The notes below the pieces were generated by a model. It ran no database searches, was not told the origin of the DNA, and worked only from the letters and a program-made list of their open reading frames with translations. Made by a program: the position numbers and the translations under genes. From Bacteroidales bacterium UBA5762 (GTDB lineage: Bacteria; Bacteroidota; Bacteroidia; Bacteroidales; TTA-H9): a stretch of 43,026 bases of DNA. Shown piece after piece: positions 25,027-34,680 of this stretch; position 1 is the stretch's first letter, and the number at the start of each line of letters is the position of its first letter. The stretch covers positions 1-43,026 of the forward strand of contig DIEY01000041.1 of assembly GCA_002418865.1 (NCBI GenBank), in the 5' to 3' direction.

Positions 25027-25062
25027 TATATGCTATTTATTTTGATTCTTATTTGATGATAT
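24938..25062 (-). repeat. 125-bp direct repeat, intact-gene copy
   Basis: Identical by eye to 7895-8019. It covers the first ~29 codons of fnlC, its GTG start and 36 bases of leader. The two copies are in direct orientation. Confidence 0.9.
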
Positions 25063-25077
25063 AAAACCCGCAGTGTA

Positions 25078-26220
25078 TTAAAGCGGCAGGAAATAAGTAT
25101 CGGGATGTTCTGGATCAAATACCTCATTCACCCACATCACCGTCACCATATCGGTTTCACCCAGGTTCTCGATGTTGTGTGTGTAGCCGACGGGAATATC
25201 CACCACCTCCAGCTTGTCGCCCGATACAAAGTATTCATAGACCTTCTCCTCGTCCATCTTGCGGAAACGAATTACCCCTTTACCACTCACCACCAGAAAC
25301 TTCTCATTCTTTGTATGGTGCCAGTGCTGCCCTTTCGTGATACCTGGTCTGGAGATATTGATGGATACCTGTCCCCTGTCGGGCGATTTCAGGAATTCGG
25401 TAAAGGAACCCCTGTCATCCACGTTCATTTTTAACGGATAAGAGAATCCTTCTTCCGGCAGATAACTCAGATAAGTAGAGTACAATTTCTTTGTAAAACC
25501 ATCACTCAGATTGGGAACTTGCAGGCTCATTCTGCTCTCCTTAAAAGAGTATATCAGATCCACGATCTCTCCGAGTGCGATGCTATGCTCAACGGACACT
25601 TTGCAAAACGCACCTTCTTTATATGGTTTTCCTTCTAAAGCCGAAATCAGTTCCTTTACCACATTGTCGATATAGACCAGCGTCATCATCACGCTACGGT
25701 CGTTCACCTGAATAGGCAAATCGTGTGCGATATTGTGGCAGAAAGTCGCCACCGCACTGTTGTAGTTGGGACGACACCATTTACCGAACACGTTCGGGAA
25801 TCGGTAAATCAGCACCTCAGATGCTGTCTCCCTGCCATATTCAAACAATAAATCCTCACCTGCCTTTTTTGAAAGGCCGTAAGGATTATTTAGTTCAGCC
25901 TGAATTGACGATGACAACATCACTGGGCAGTTGTTCCCATGTTTCTTTAGGGTATCCAGCAACAGTGAAGTAAACCCAAAGTTTCCCTCCATAAATTCCG
26001 ACTGCTCCTTAGGCCTGTTCACCCCAGCCAGATGGAATACAAAATCGGCTTCCTTGCAAAAACCATCCAACAATGCCGGATCGGTATCCATATCATATTC
26101 AAAGATTGTCAGGTCAGGTGATAAATGGTACCCTTTTGCCTTCCCCTCCTTGATGTTATTCAGTTCTGCCACCAGGTTTTTCCCGATAAAACCCTTCGCA
26201 CCGGTAATAAGTATCTTCAT
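25078..26220 (-). CDS. fnlB: Bifunctional reductase/epimerase FnlB/CapF-like (SDR plus cupin)
   Basis: A 380-residue protein with an N-terminal NAD-binding Rossmann domain (MKILITGAKGFIGKNLVAEL, FVFHLAGVNRPKEQSE, SSSIQAELNNPYGLSKKAGE with YxxxK) and a C-terminal cupin from about residue 255 (NISRPGITKGQHWHHTKNEK, HNIENLG). This is the CapF/WbjC architecture, which reduces and epimerises the 4-keto intermediate to UDP-L-6-deoxytalose-type sugar before the final 2-epimerase. It starts one base after the fnlA stop. Confidence 0.9.
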   Translation of the reverse strand: MKILITGAKGFIGKNLVAELNNIKEGKAKGYHLSPDLTIFEYDMDTDPALLDGFCKEADFVFHLAGVNRPKEQSEFMEGNFGFTSLLLDTLKKHGNNCPVMLSSSIQAELNNPYGLSKKAGEDLLFEYGRETASEVLIYRFPNVFGKWCRPNYNSAVATFCHNIAHDLPIQVNDRSVMMTLVYIDNVVKELISALEGKPYKEGAFCKVSVEHSIALGEIVDLIYSFKESRMSLQVPNLSDGFTKKLYSTYLSYLPEEGFSYPLKMNVDDRGSFTEFLKSPDRGQVSINISRPGITKGQHWHHTKNEKFLVVSGKGVIRFRKMDEEKVYEYFVSGDKLEVVDIPVGYTHNIENLGETDMVTVMWVNEVFDPEHPDTYFLPL

Positions 26221-26221
26221 A

Positions 26222-27244
26222 TCAACCTTGCATTACATCCTCTTTAATTTCCGGAAGCTTCAGCAATAACTTCTTCATTCCGTCTTTATCCAGACGAAAG
26301 GTATTGTGCGAATGATAATCCTCCACTTTGGAGATATCCTCCTGCCCTTCCACGAAGAACTTGTCGTAGTTCAGGTCGCGCGCATCTGCAGGAATCCGGA
26401 AATAGTCGCCCATGTCCTCGGAACGGAACATCTCCTCACGGGTCACCAAAGTTTCGTACAACTTTTCACCATGACGGGTACCAATGATCTTTACTTCCGT
26501 GTCCGCTTTATACAATTCTTTCAAAGATTCGGCTAACACATCCAGTGTTGCTGCCGGAGCTTTCTGCACAAACAGATCTCCCTGGTTGCCATGTTCAAAG
26601 GCATAGAGTACCAGGTCCACCGCATCCTCCAACGTCATCATGTAACGTGTCATATTGGGATCAGTAATTGTTATCGGTTTACCAGATTTAATCTGATCCA
26701 CCCAGAGCGGAATTACCGAACCACGGCTCGCCATCACATTTCCATAGCGTGTACAGCAAATGGTGGTAGTAGCATCATTGCCCAACGAGCGCGCTTTAGC
26801 AATTGCCACTTTTTCCATCATCGCCTTGCTAATGCCCATCGCGTTAATAGGGTAAGCCGCCTTATCAGTACTCAGCACCACCACGTTCTTCACCCCGAAG
26901 TCCACTGCCGAGTCCAGCACGTTCTCCGTACCAATCACGTTCGTACGTACCGCCTGCATTGGGAAAAACTCACACGAAGGTACCTGCTTCAGTGCTGCAG
27001 CATGAAATACATAATCCACACCACGCATTGCAGTGTCTACAGAACGTTTATCGCGGACATCCCCAATATAAAATTTCACCTTAGGGTTCTGAATCCTATG
27101 ACGCATATCATCTTGTTTCTTTTCATCCCGACTAAAAATGCGAATTTCTTTTATATCCGTTTTAAAAAAACGGTTAAGTACAGCATTACCGAAAGAACCA
27201 GTACCACCGGTTATAAGTAGAGTTTTATTTGTAAATAATGTCAT
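26222..27244 (-). CDS. fnlA: UDP-GlcNAc 4,6-dehydratase/5-epimerase, FnlA/CapE-like
   Basis: About 340 residues from ATG 27244, eight bases after the wzy stop; an upstream start at 27301 would overlap wzy. TLLITGGTGSFGNAVLNRFF binds NAD(P); FHAAALKQVPSCEFFPMQAV and STDKAAYPINAMGISKAMME carry the SxMxxxK-type catalytic residues. HGEKLYETLVTREEM is typical of CapE/FnlA. It begins UDP-L-FucNAc synthesis. With fnlB and fnlC it is a complete pathway in order A-B-C. Confidence 0.9.
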   Translation of the reverse strand: MTLFTNKTLLITGGTGSFGNAVLNRFFKTDIKEIRIFSRDEKKQDDMRHRIQNPKVKFYIGDVRDKRSVDTAMRGVDYVFHAAALKQVPSCEFFPMQAVRTNVIGTENVLDSAVDFGVKNVVVLSTDKAAYPINAMGISKAMMEKVAIAKARSLGNDATTTICCTRYGNVMASRGSVIPLWVDQIKSGKPITITDPNMTRYMMTLEDAVDLVLYAFEHGNQGDLFVQKAPAATLDVLAESLKELYKADTEVKIIGTRHGEKLYETLVTREEMFRSEDMGDYFRIPADARDLNYDKFFVEGQEDISKVEDYHSHNTFRLDKDGMKKLLLKLPEIKEDVMQG

Positions 27245-27251
27245 ATCAAAG

Positions 27252-28415
27252 TTATGAGTATATTTTCTTATAATATTTCCTATAATAAAAATAAAGACCA
27301 ATGAAAAACCAAGTCTTTGGATCTACCATCAAATTACCACCAAAAAAGCTACCAATAAAAACAACGAGAAAAAAGTTATAAAAAATATTATCTCTGTGAT
27401 TTATAAACCCTTTAAATGTCAGTTGGAAGAAAAAATAATATAAAAGAATCGTAAAAATAATTCCAAATTGAAAACTGAAATGCGCAGGTGCAATATGTGA
27501 AAAATTTTTCTCTAAAGTATAATCTTCACCCACGACTTTATAAGTGGCTCCCAAACCTTTTCCTAAAAAAATAAAAGGTTTATATTCATTTAATTCTTCA
27601 ATTATTAATAGGACTTCATCCGAGCGTCCAGATGTTCCTGCACTGAGACTTTTTGAATCGCTTAAATTCATCTCAAACGTACTTTCAAATCTTCTTAGAT
27701 ATCCCTCTTTATACGCATAAGAAAATAATGAAACAATTATAATTAATATGAAGAAAAATATTAGTATATTTTTTAATTTAAATATTTTCTTGATGGAAAA
27801 GATTTTAGTAATGTAAGGAATCAATGTTGTTATTAACGTAGCTCTTTTTCCTGATATTAAAACTAAAAAAAAGCCAAATAATCCAAGGATAATTTTTCCA
27901 GAATATAATAAATAAACGCTAGCATATTGCCAATTTGTCTGAAAACCATAATAAACATATCTCTGTACAACATAATGATAGTAATAATAAAGAAAATACA
28001 ATACAATTGTGATCGGGATATAATATTTAAATACTCTTTGCATATGAACATCTACTAATTCTAAAGAAGTATTTTTTAAATACACTCTGGCAGTATTCAT
28101 CATTAATAATGGGTTTAAAATACCAAAGATAGATCCACGAGAATTATCAAATGTAATGTTATTATAAAACACTCCAATGAAAATGGAGATAAAGCCAAAT
28201 AAAACAAACAAAAACGAAATTTTATTTATCAACAGTTTGTTTTTGACTGAAACAATGAATGCATTAAAGAGATATAATATAGAAACTATTTGAGACAAAA
28301 ATAATATATTGTACCCAATATTACTTAATATGAGTAATAAAGGTGTTATTGAATCTATTAAAAAGATTGTCCAAAAAAAACCCGGATGACTTATACTAAA
28401 GTTTAATTTTCTCAT
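27252..28415 (-). CDS. wzy: O-antigen/capsule polymerase-like membrane protein (Wzy)
   Basis: A 387-residue, very hydrophobic and Phe/Ile/Tyr-rich protein with about ten predicted membrane segments. A hydrophilic periplasmic loop at about residues 230-300 contains SAGTSGRSDEVLLIIEELNE and FLGKGLGATY, the position of the Wzy_C-type loop with a conserved SGR. It lies among wzx and fnl genes in the typical place for a polymerase. Sequence divergence is usual for the family, so the call rests on topology and context. Confidence 0.78.
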   Translation of the reverse strand: MRKLNFSISHPGFFWTIFLIDSITPLLLILSNIGYNILFLSQIVSILYLFNAFIVSVKNKLLINKISFLFVLFGFISIFIGVFYNNITFDNSRGSIFGILNPLLMMNTARVYLKNTSLELVDVHMQRVFKYYIPITIVLYFLYYYYHYVVQRYVYYGFQTNWQYASVYLLYSGKIILGLFGFFLVLISGKRATLITTLIPYITKIFSIKKIFKLKNILIFFFILIIIVSLFSYAYKEGYLRRFESTFEMNLSDSKSLSAGTSGRSDEVLLIIEELNEYKPFIFLGKGLGATYKVVGEDYTLEKNFSHIAPAHFSFQFGIIFTILLYYFFFQLTFKGFINHRDNIFYNFFLVVFIGSFFGGNLMVDPKTWFFIGLYFYYRKYYKKIYS

Positions 28416-28423
28416 ATCAATGA

Positions 28424-29719
28424 TTATGACTTAAATTGGCTATAAGTCTTCAATTGTTTAAAAAGCAAATCAGTATCACTATTAGAAATATTTTTATTAT
28501 TGATTAATCTTCCTTTCATATTACCCTGTAAGATATCTTTAATAAAAAGCTTATTATCATATTTTTCAACATTCAGACGAGCTACTATATCACTAATAAA
28601 ATTCATTCTATGTATATTTGGATGAAACTCGCTATAGTAATTGTGACTATTAGTAATTACTATTTTATTCCTGATCAGTGCTTCAACACCAACAGAACCA
28701 TTTTCGCTAAAGATGTAATTTACTTTTTCAAGTAATTCATTGCTATTTTCATATGGGTGTATAATCGTAACATTATTGTAAGATAACAACTTCTCGTAAA
28801 ATTCAGAATTTCTTAGCATATAAATTGCTGGATGTTCTTTTATTAAAAAATGGAAATTTCTTGAAGAATTATCAATGATATTTAGAATATTTTGCATATA
28901 AAATGCACCATAATTCGGGTCATCACACCAATAATCTACTGTAGCCTCAGGTGTCAAGTGTAAAGGGAGATAAATATTATTTGAAGAGTGAGAAATAGCA
29001 CTTATTTTAGTAAAATATTTATCTACATTTTTAAGTAGCAAATAATTTATTTTATTTGATTTTTCATTCGTTGTATTGTAGTGATAATTTTTAGGGTCAC
29101 GCTCAACGATTTTCATAAAAGGGAAATAAACATATTTCTTTAAAAGCTGTTTGTGGAGAAACGTTTGCTTTTGTTGAGTAGAAGACTTAACTTTTTGATG
29201 AAAAAATGGTGTATAATCTGTCTTATTTAATAAAGTGAAAACTGATTCAACTTCATTATTTGTAACTTCACGAGGAAAATAATTGTATTCTCCGCGTGAA
29301 GAAATTCGGCTGTAACCGTTAAAAAAATGGCCCACGAAGGAAATATACGTGATATTATTTTTTCTCGAAATGCGTTCTAGGATATCAAGCGTATAATTAT
29401 CAATAAGTGGTGCTAGTATTATTTCAGGTTTGTTGTTTTGTATAACCTCCAAGATCCCATTTGCCATTCTATTTATTAATATTTGTGCCTCTTCAAAAGG
29501 ATACTTTCTTAAAAATCGACATCTTAAATAAATATCATATGCAACATCATTATCAAAAAAAGCTGTCCTATTGTCCTGATACAAATATTTTCCCAACCAA
29601 ATATCACCTGTATTTCTGAATTCAGAAACTGAAAAGAAATTTTTGTCTGATATGTAAGTTGCAAGATTGGTATAAAAACTTTTCAAAGGCTCTTTGCGTA
29701 GATATACTAAAATTTTCAT
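28424..29719 (-). CDS. Capsule-synthesis-type glycosyltransferase or surface carbohydrate protein
   Basis: About 431 residues from MKILVYLRKEPLKSF (ATG 29719); a longer start at 29746 would overlap wzx. The C-terminal half has the pattern of Capsule_synth (KpsS/KpsC-like) or CDP-glycerol-type GT-B proteins: HFLIKEHPAIYMLRNSEFYE, YNNVTIIHPYENSNELLEKV and FSENGSVGVEALIRNKIVIT. It may transfer the nonulosonic acid or another sugar of the repeat. Exact specificity is unknown. Confidence 0.62.
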   Translation of the reverse strand: MKILVYLRKEPLKSFYTNLATYISDKNFFSVSEFRNTGDIWLGKYLYQDNRTAFFDNDVAYDIYLRCRFLRKYPFEEAQILINRMANGILEVIQNNKPEIILAPLIDNYTLDILERISRKNNITYISFVGHFFNGYSRISSRGEYNYFPREVTNNEVESVFTLLNKTDYTPFFHQKVKSSTQQKQTFLHKQLLKKYVYFPFMKIVERDPKNYHYNTTNEKSNKINYLLLKNVDKYFTKISAISHSSNNIYLPLHLTPEATVDYWCDDPNYGAFYMQNILNIIDNSSRNFHFLIKEHPAIYMLRNSEFYEKLLSYNNVTIIHPYENSNELLEKVNYIFSENGSVGVEALIRNKIVITNSHNYYSEFHPNIHRMNFISDIVARLNVEKYDNKLFIKDILQGNMKGRLINNKNISNSDTDLLFKQLKTYSQFKS

Positions 29720-29729
29720 AATACAATGT

Positions 29730-31028
29730 TTACCTGAAAAAATCAAACCAGGGAAGATGATATATTTTGTTAGTATAATAAAGAATTAAAATAATGGAAA
29801 TAGAACTAATTATTATATTAGCATACAAAGCTCCTGCAACACCAAAAAGGTTCACGAAAATAAATGTGAGCATTATCTGCGCAATGGCCGTGGAAAATGT
29901 GATGGTTCCTAAAATCTTCGTCTTGTTTTTATAAAAAAGAAACACGGAAATCATTGAATATATCCCTCCAATAAAAGAACCTATTAAAACCAAATGCAAA
30001 AGAGAAATGGATAATAGATAGTCACCAGTGAAAAAGGATTTTATAATTACTACAATTATATAATAAGAAATTATACATAATAGCAAAAGAACTATGACAA
30101 AAAGATAAATATTCTTTACCAACCCCTTTTCGATATAATTTTTTGTTTCGCTTAGTAATGTATTCTCATGTTCAGTTAGTTTCTCATAAACCAAAGGAGA
30201 ATACATATTAAAAAATGAAGTAGTAAACAAACTTATGATTCCCCCCATAGTTAGCGCCACCGAATATATCCCGTTATAGGATAAACCCAACAAATTAGTT
30301 ATAATAATTTTATCAGCGCCGGATTTAAACCAGAAAGAAAGCGAATGAGGTATTAAAGGTAATCCCCATTTAAAAGTATCTGATATTTTAACCTTATCAA
30401 ATTTCCCAAAAGTTATTCCCTCAGATTTGTTGACAAAATAAAGACACAAGAGAACTGATATAAAAGACGAAATGACTTGTGCATAGACTCTCCCTTCCCA
30501 ACTCTTTTTTAGGAATATAACCAGAAAAATTGTAAAAATGAAAAGTCCAATACTTTGCGATGATTGTAAAAAACCAAAAGTAATTGGTTTTTTTTTCATT
30601 CTCAATAATGTTGTATATAAATTTACAATAGCGGCAAATAAGGCTGTTGATAATGCGGATATTTGAATTGTAAATGATAACTTCAAATATTTTGACAAAA
30701 TTGGAGCTCCAAGAATTACAATAACAAGAAGTAAAACAAAAGCAACAATTGAGAAATAAATATAATTTGAAAAATAATCGGATATTTGAGATTTTATTTT
30801 GAAGAAAGATACTGAAAACTTTGTAAAATTATTGAATGTAACGAAAATATACAATATTTGAAACAATATTAAGAAATTTGTTACCAATCCATACTCTTTC
30901 GTTGTAATATAATTGGCAATTATCGGTACCAATATAAACGGTAAAGCTTTATTTAAACCGTCAAAAGAGAAATATATCAAAAAGTCCCTCGCAGATTTTT
31001 CTTTAAAAAGCTTATTAAATAGTATCAA
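29730..31028 (-). CDS. wzx: Wzx-type lipopolysaccharide flippase
   Basis: A 432-residue integral membrane protein with about 12 hydrophobic segments. The N-terminus KSARDFLIYFSFDGLNKALP FILVPI is typical of polysaccharide transporters (MOP superfamily), as is WGLPLIPHSLSFWFKSGADK and the following IITNLLGLSYNGIYSVA. It would flip the undecaprenyl-linked repeat unit. It sits 10 bases after the cytidylyltransferase gene. Confidence 0.87.
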   Translation of the reverse strand: MILFNKLFKEKSARDFLIYFSFDGLNKALPFILVPIIANYITTKEYGLVTNFLILFQILYIFVTFNNFTKFSVSFFKIKSQISDYFSNYIYFSIVAFVLLLVIVILGAPILSKYLKLSFTIQISALSTALFAAIVNLYTTLLRMKKKPITFGFLQSSQSIGLFIFTIFLVIFLKKSWEGRVYAQVISSFISVLLCLYFVNKSEGITFGKFDKVKISDTFKWGLPLIPHSLSFWFKSGADKIIITNLLGLSYNGIYSVALTMGGIISLFTTSFFNMYSPLVYEKLTEHENTLLSETKNYIEKGLVKNIYLFVIVLLLLCIISYYIIVVIIKSFFTGDYLLSISLLHLVLIGSFIGGIYSMISVFLFYKNKTKILGTITFSTAIAQIMLTFIFVNLFGVAGALYANIIISSISIILILYYTNKIYHLPWFDFFR

Positions 31029-31038
31029 AATAATTGAT

Positions 31039-31722
31039 TTAAGAATGCTTCTTATTGTTTATAAGAAACTCAGCATATTCGAAATCATCCAAATTATCAA
31101 TATCGACAGATGATTTTCTGTCCATTATATAAGCATAAGAGTTGTCTGTGTAGTACACTTTATTCTGCAAAGTTGATTTCTTAAATATGTAAATAGACCC
31201 ATTGGGAAAATATGTAGTTTTCTCTTCTTGCCTGTTTTTGAGGTTACCATCAAAAATTGAGATGAGTTTACCTTCATCATTTACATGTTTATGCCAACTA
31301 ATGGGATGAAATTCCTGGCAATAGCTAATTACCGAATCTGCATTTTTCTCGTAAAATAGTTTAATAGCACTATCTATATCATCTGAATTCCTTAATGGTG
31401 CTGTTGGTAGTAATATAGCAATTTCATTGATACCTATTCCTTCTTTTTTTTCCAACTCCTGTATTGTATAAAGATAAGTATCTACTGCAAGAGAATTGTC
31501 AGTTGCTAAATATGAAGGTCTTAAAAAAGGATTTTCAGCACCATATTGGACTGCAATTTCAGCAATTTCAGGGCAATCGGTACTAACAATTACTCTGGAA
31601 ATATTTTTTGATTTTATTGCTGCCTCAATAGTATAAGCAATAAGAGGCTTACCTGCTAAAAGTCTAATGTTTTTACCAGGTAATCCTTTAGAACCACCAC
31701 GGGCTGGAATGATTGCAATCAT
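31039..31722 (-). CDS. CMP-nonulosonate cytidylyltransferase (NeuA/LegF-like)
   Basis: A 227-residue nucleotidyltransferase with IPARGGSKGLPGKNIRLLAG at the N-terminus (CTP-binding), VIVSTDCPEIAEIA, LLPTAPLRNSDDIDSAI and the C-terminal RKSSVDIDNLDDFEYAEFLI. These are marks of acylneuraminate cytidylyltransferases that activate sialic, legionaminic or pseudaminic acid with CMP. With the NeuB-type synthase two genes upstream it completes the activation of a nonulosonic acid. Confidence 0.88.
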   Translation of the reverse strand: MIAIIPARGGSKGLPGKNIRLLAGKPLIAYTIEAAIKSKNISRVIVSTDCPEIAEIAVQYGAENPFLRPSYLATDNSLAVDTYLYTIQELEKKEGIGINEIAILLPTAPLRNSDDIDSAIKLFYEKNADSVISYCQEFHPISWHKHVNDEGKLISIFDGNLKNRQEEKTTYFPNGSIYIFKKSTLQNKVYYTDNSYAYIMDRKSSVDIDNLDDFEYAEFLINNKKHS

Positions 31723-31725
31723 ATT

Positions 31726-32772
31726 TTATAATTTTATATGTTTTATATCTTCCTGAGCTTTCTGGAAGTCATCATGCTTTCCAATGTCTAACCAATAACA
31801 ATTTAATGGATAAGTTATAAGTACATTCTTCATTTCAATTACACGTTCCATTAAATCCGTAATATCGAAGAAGGTATTGCGGGGAATCATAGAAAGAATC
31901 TCCTTTTTAATCAAATAAATGCCGGCATTTGAAAAAAAAGTATAGCTCGGTTTTTCTTTAAGTGACATTACCACATTTTCGCTATTTGTTTCTAATATAC
32001 CATAAGGTACTTTTACTTTATAACTCACTGCTGCAACAGCTATATCTGCATTAGTGTGCTTAAATGTTTTATAGAAATCTGCAAAATCGATGTTTGTCAG
32101 TAAATCACTATTCATCACTAAAACATCATCATGCAGAAATTTCTGTTTTAATAAGATAGAACCAATGGTACCAAGGGGCTTATCCTCTTGAATATAATCT
32201 ATATTGATACCTTTTTTTTCCCCATTCCCGAAATAATCAATAATTTGACTGGCCAAGTAGTTTACACTTAGTGTGATATTTTTAATTCCAACTTTTTTTA
32301 ATCGATCTATGTTGTACTCAATAATTGGTTTTTCACCAATTTTAAGTAGAGGTTTAGGAGTTGTGGCAGTAAGAGGTAATAATCTTTGCCCCTTCCCGCC
32401 CGCCATAATAACAACGTCAATTGGTAAAATAGTACGCTGAAATCTGAAATTAATAATATCAATTACTTCATGGTTATCTTTAAGAATAGGTACAATTTTA
32501 AATCTTTCTGCCGATTCCAGATCTTCTAATGAAAATGTTTTTTCTATTAAATAAACAGGATTATGATTCATATAGTCAGCTAGAGTATTATTAAAATCTA
32601 AACCTTTAATAAAGCCTCTTCTAATATCTCCATCAGTAAGGGATCCAATCAATCGATTGTTTTCATCTACAACAAACAAGATAGCATCTGTACTTAACTT
32701 GTCTAATAAGATAAGTGCATTCCTTACATTAGTAGTCTGAACTATGATATGCTTATTTACATTTTCGTCCAT
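31726..32772 (-). CDS. CBS-domain nucleotidyltransferase (PtmE-like)
   Basis: About 348 residues from ATG 32772, five bases after the neuB stop; a GTG at 32781 is a weaker alternative. Two CBS motifs occupy residues about 1-115 (LFVVDENNRLIGSLTDGDIR), followed by a sugar-phosphate nucleotidyltransferase domain (VVIMAGGKGQRLLPLTATTP, KPLLKIGEKPIIEYNIDRLK). In Campylobacter, PtmE has this design and makes GDP-glucosamine for legionaminic acid synthesis. Its presence next to neuB supports a legionaminate-like route. Confidence 0.85.
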   Translation of the reverse strand: MDENVNKHIIVQTTNVRNALILLDKLSTDAILFVVDENNRLIGSLTDGDIRRGFIKGLDFNNTLADYMNHNPVYLIEKTFSLEDLESAERFKIVPILKDNHEVIDIINFRFQRTILPIDVVIMAGGKGQRLLPLTATTPKPLLKIGEKPIIEYNIDRLKKVGIKNITLSVNYLASQIIDYFGNGEKKGINIDYIQEDKPLGTIGSILLKQKFLHDDVLVMNSDLLTNIDFADFYKTFKHTNADIAVAAVSYKVKVPYGILETNSENVVMSLKEKPSYTFFSNAGIYLIKKEILSMIPRNTFFDITDLMERVIEMKNVLITYPLNCYWLDIGKHDDFQKAQEDIKHIKL

Positions 32773-32777
32773 AAATA

Positions 32778-33836
32778 TCACTTAATGTTTGACCATTGCA
32801 GTAGTGAGTCTTCCTTAATATCACTAATAAGTTCTTTACCTAAGACCATTTCTATATAATCTGGCGAAATTCCGGTCCCGGGTCTTTTGCTTGTTAAATC
32901 GGAAGCAGTAAGACGGTGTCCTTTTCCTAAATCTTTCGTAACTACAATACTTCTTCTAAATTTAATTTTTTTTTCTTCTTCTGCTTGAGAAACAATCCTA
33001 CGAAAACTCCCTAAGGATCTCGATATATTTTTCGATTCCTCGGAAATTACTTTTAGTTCAGTTGGATCTGCTGATATTAAATGATCCCAACCAGGTAGTT
33101 CTTTATCTGTAGTGAAATGTTTTTCAATTACACAGGCTCCTAATGCAACTGAAGCCAATGGGATTGATGTTCCTATGGTATGATCTGAAAAGCCTACAGG
33201 GTAACCGAATGTATTTCGCAACATTAAAATGTTATTTAGGTTTATATCTTCATACTCAGGGGGGTATATTGAAACACAATGAAGTAGTATTATTTGATTA
33301 TTACCTTCTTTTTCAATAATTTGAATAGCTTTTTCAATTTCAGATAATGATCCCATCCCTGTAGAAAGTAATATGGGTTTATTTTTAGTAGCAATATGTC
33401 TCAATAATGGGAAATTTACTAAATCCATAGATGCTACTTTATGAAAAGGAACGCCCACGTCATCCAACAGATCAACCTCTTTGTTAGAAAAAGGAGAAGA
33501 GGAAAAATCAACATTTAACTCATCACAATATTTTTTTAATTCATAATGTTGTTCGGTTCTTAAATAATATTTTTCAACCATTTCTTTTAGTGAACCAAAG
33601 TGTTTTTTGGGACTATCGTTATATTTTGTATTTCTATCATACTCTTCCTTTGAAATAAGTGATTCAGGAGTCCATGATTGAAATTTCACGGCATCTGCTC
33701 CACAATCAACTGCTGATTTTATCATTATTTTAGCTAATTCCATATCACCATTATGATTTGCACCAATTTCGGCGATAATATAAGGTTCACAATAATCAAA
33801 AACCTTCTTAGACTTTGTCAATTGTATTTCTTTCAT
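32778..33836 (-). CDS. NeuB-family nonulosonate synthase with SAF domain
   Basis: A 352-residue protein: a TIM-barrel synthase domain (PYIIAEIGANHNGDMELAKI, AVKFQSWTPESL, FSSSPFSNKEVDLLDDVGVP, KVASMDLVNFPLLRHIA, STGMGSLSEIEKAI, LLHCVSIYPPEYEDINL, GFSDHTIG, EKHFTTDKELPGWDHLISAD) and a C-terminal SAF/antifreeze-like domain (FRRSIVVTKDLGKGHRLTAS). It condenses phosphoenolpyruvate with a ManNAc-type six-carbon sugar. LegB- and LegC-type genes at the top of the locus favour legionaminic acid. The start overlaps the glycosyltransferase stop by 29 bases. Confidence 0.9.
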   Translation of the reverse strand: MKEIQLTKSKKVFDYCEPYIIAEIGANHNGDMELAKIMIKSAVDCGADAVKFQSWTPESLISKEEYDRNTKYNDSPKKHFGSLKEMVEKYYLRTEQHYELKKYCDELNVDFSSSPFSNKEVDLLDDVGVPFHKVASMDLVNFPLLRHIATKNKPILLSTGMGSLSEIEKAIQIIEKEGNNQIILLHCVSIYPPEYEDINLNNILMLRNTFGYPVGFSDHTIGTSIPLASVALGACVIEKHFTTDKELPGWDHLISADPTELKVISEESKNISRSLGSFRRIVSQAEEEKKIKFRRSIVVTKDLGKGHRLTASDLTSKRPGTGISPDYIEMVLGKELISDIKEDSLLQWSNIK

Positions 33837-34680
33837 ATTTAATATAATTGGTCTCCTCCCACCAAAAAAAGTTTATATTATTCTTATTTATCTCATCTAC
33901 TGCCTTATATCCTTTTGATAGCAGATTCATTTTATATTTTATTTCGTCTAAATATTCCAAATATTCAGGACTAATAATAGCCATTTCGGTATAATGTCGC
34001 TCTTTGACATCCAAAATAAATTCTACACGCGAATTAGATAAACTTTTTAATCCAATTGTATTCTCTACATGTTGTCTGTAAAACGTAAAAGCATCAGAAA
34101 TAAAACCTGCCTGCTGCTTACTCAATATTATTGAAAAGAAGTACCAGTCTACAGCTATAATACTTTCTGGGAATTCAATATTTTGTAAATATGCACCACG
34201 TATTGCTGAATTGCCTAATCCTATAACATTTTTATCATATAAAAAAATTCGGTCTACCTTGATATCATTTAATCTATCTTTCCATATGGCGGATTTAATG
34301 ATGTTAGCATTCTGATCCACGAGAGTGATATCAGTAAAAACAATAGGATACTTGTCTAACATCTCAACGGATCGGCCAATTCTGTTAGATGACATCATGT
34401 CATCTGTATCTGCAAAAATAATCTTTTTATAATCTTTCTTTGAAAGTTCTCTAAACCCCAACTCTCGTATTTTTACTGGAGTTAATTTAGCATTCAAATT
34501 ATAAACAATTACTGGGAAATTAGCTTGTTTTAATTTTGTAGATAATAGATTCTGGGAAAGACCATCATTGATCAAAAATAATTCAAAACTTTTGTATTTT
34601 TGACTATTCAATGATATAATAAAATCATCGAAATATTTCAAATTAGCTTCGAATATTACAGAAAACACGGCTACACACAT
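33808..34680 (-). CDS. Family 2-like glycosyltransferase
   Basis: A 290-residue GT-A protein: FSVIFEANLKYFDDFIISLN, LFLINDGLSQN and the metal-binding ADTDDMMSSNRI (DxD-like) are seen, followed by VDWYFFSIILSKQQ and FTFYRQHVENTIGL. The ATG abuts the stop of the NeuD-type gene. It probably adds one sugar of the repeat unit. Donor and linkage are unknown. Confidence 0.8.
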   Translation of the reverse strand: MCVAVFSVIFEANLKYFDDFIISLNSQKYKSFELFLINDGLSQNLLSTKLKQANFPVIVYNLNAKLTPVKIRELGFRELSKKDYKKIIFADTDDMMSSNRIGRSVEMLDKYPIVFTDITLVDQNANIIKSAIWKDRLNDIKVDRIFLYDKNVIGLGNSAIRGAYLQNIEFPESIIAVDWYFFSIILSKQQAGFISDAFTFYRQHVENTIGLKSLSNSRVEFILDVKERHYTEMAIISPEYLEYLDEIKYKMNLLSKGYKAVDEINKNNINFFWWEETNYIKYERNTIDKV

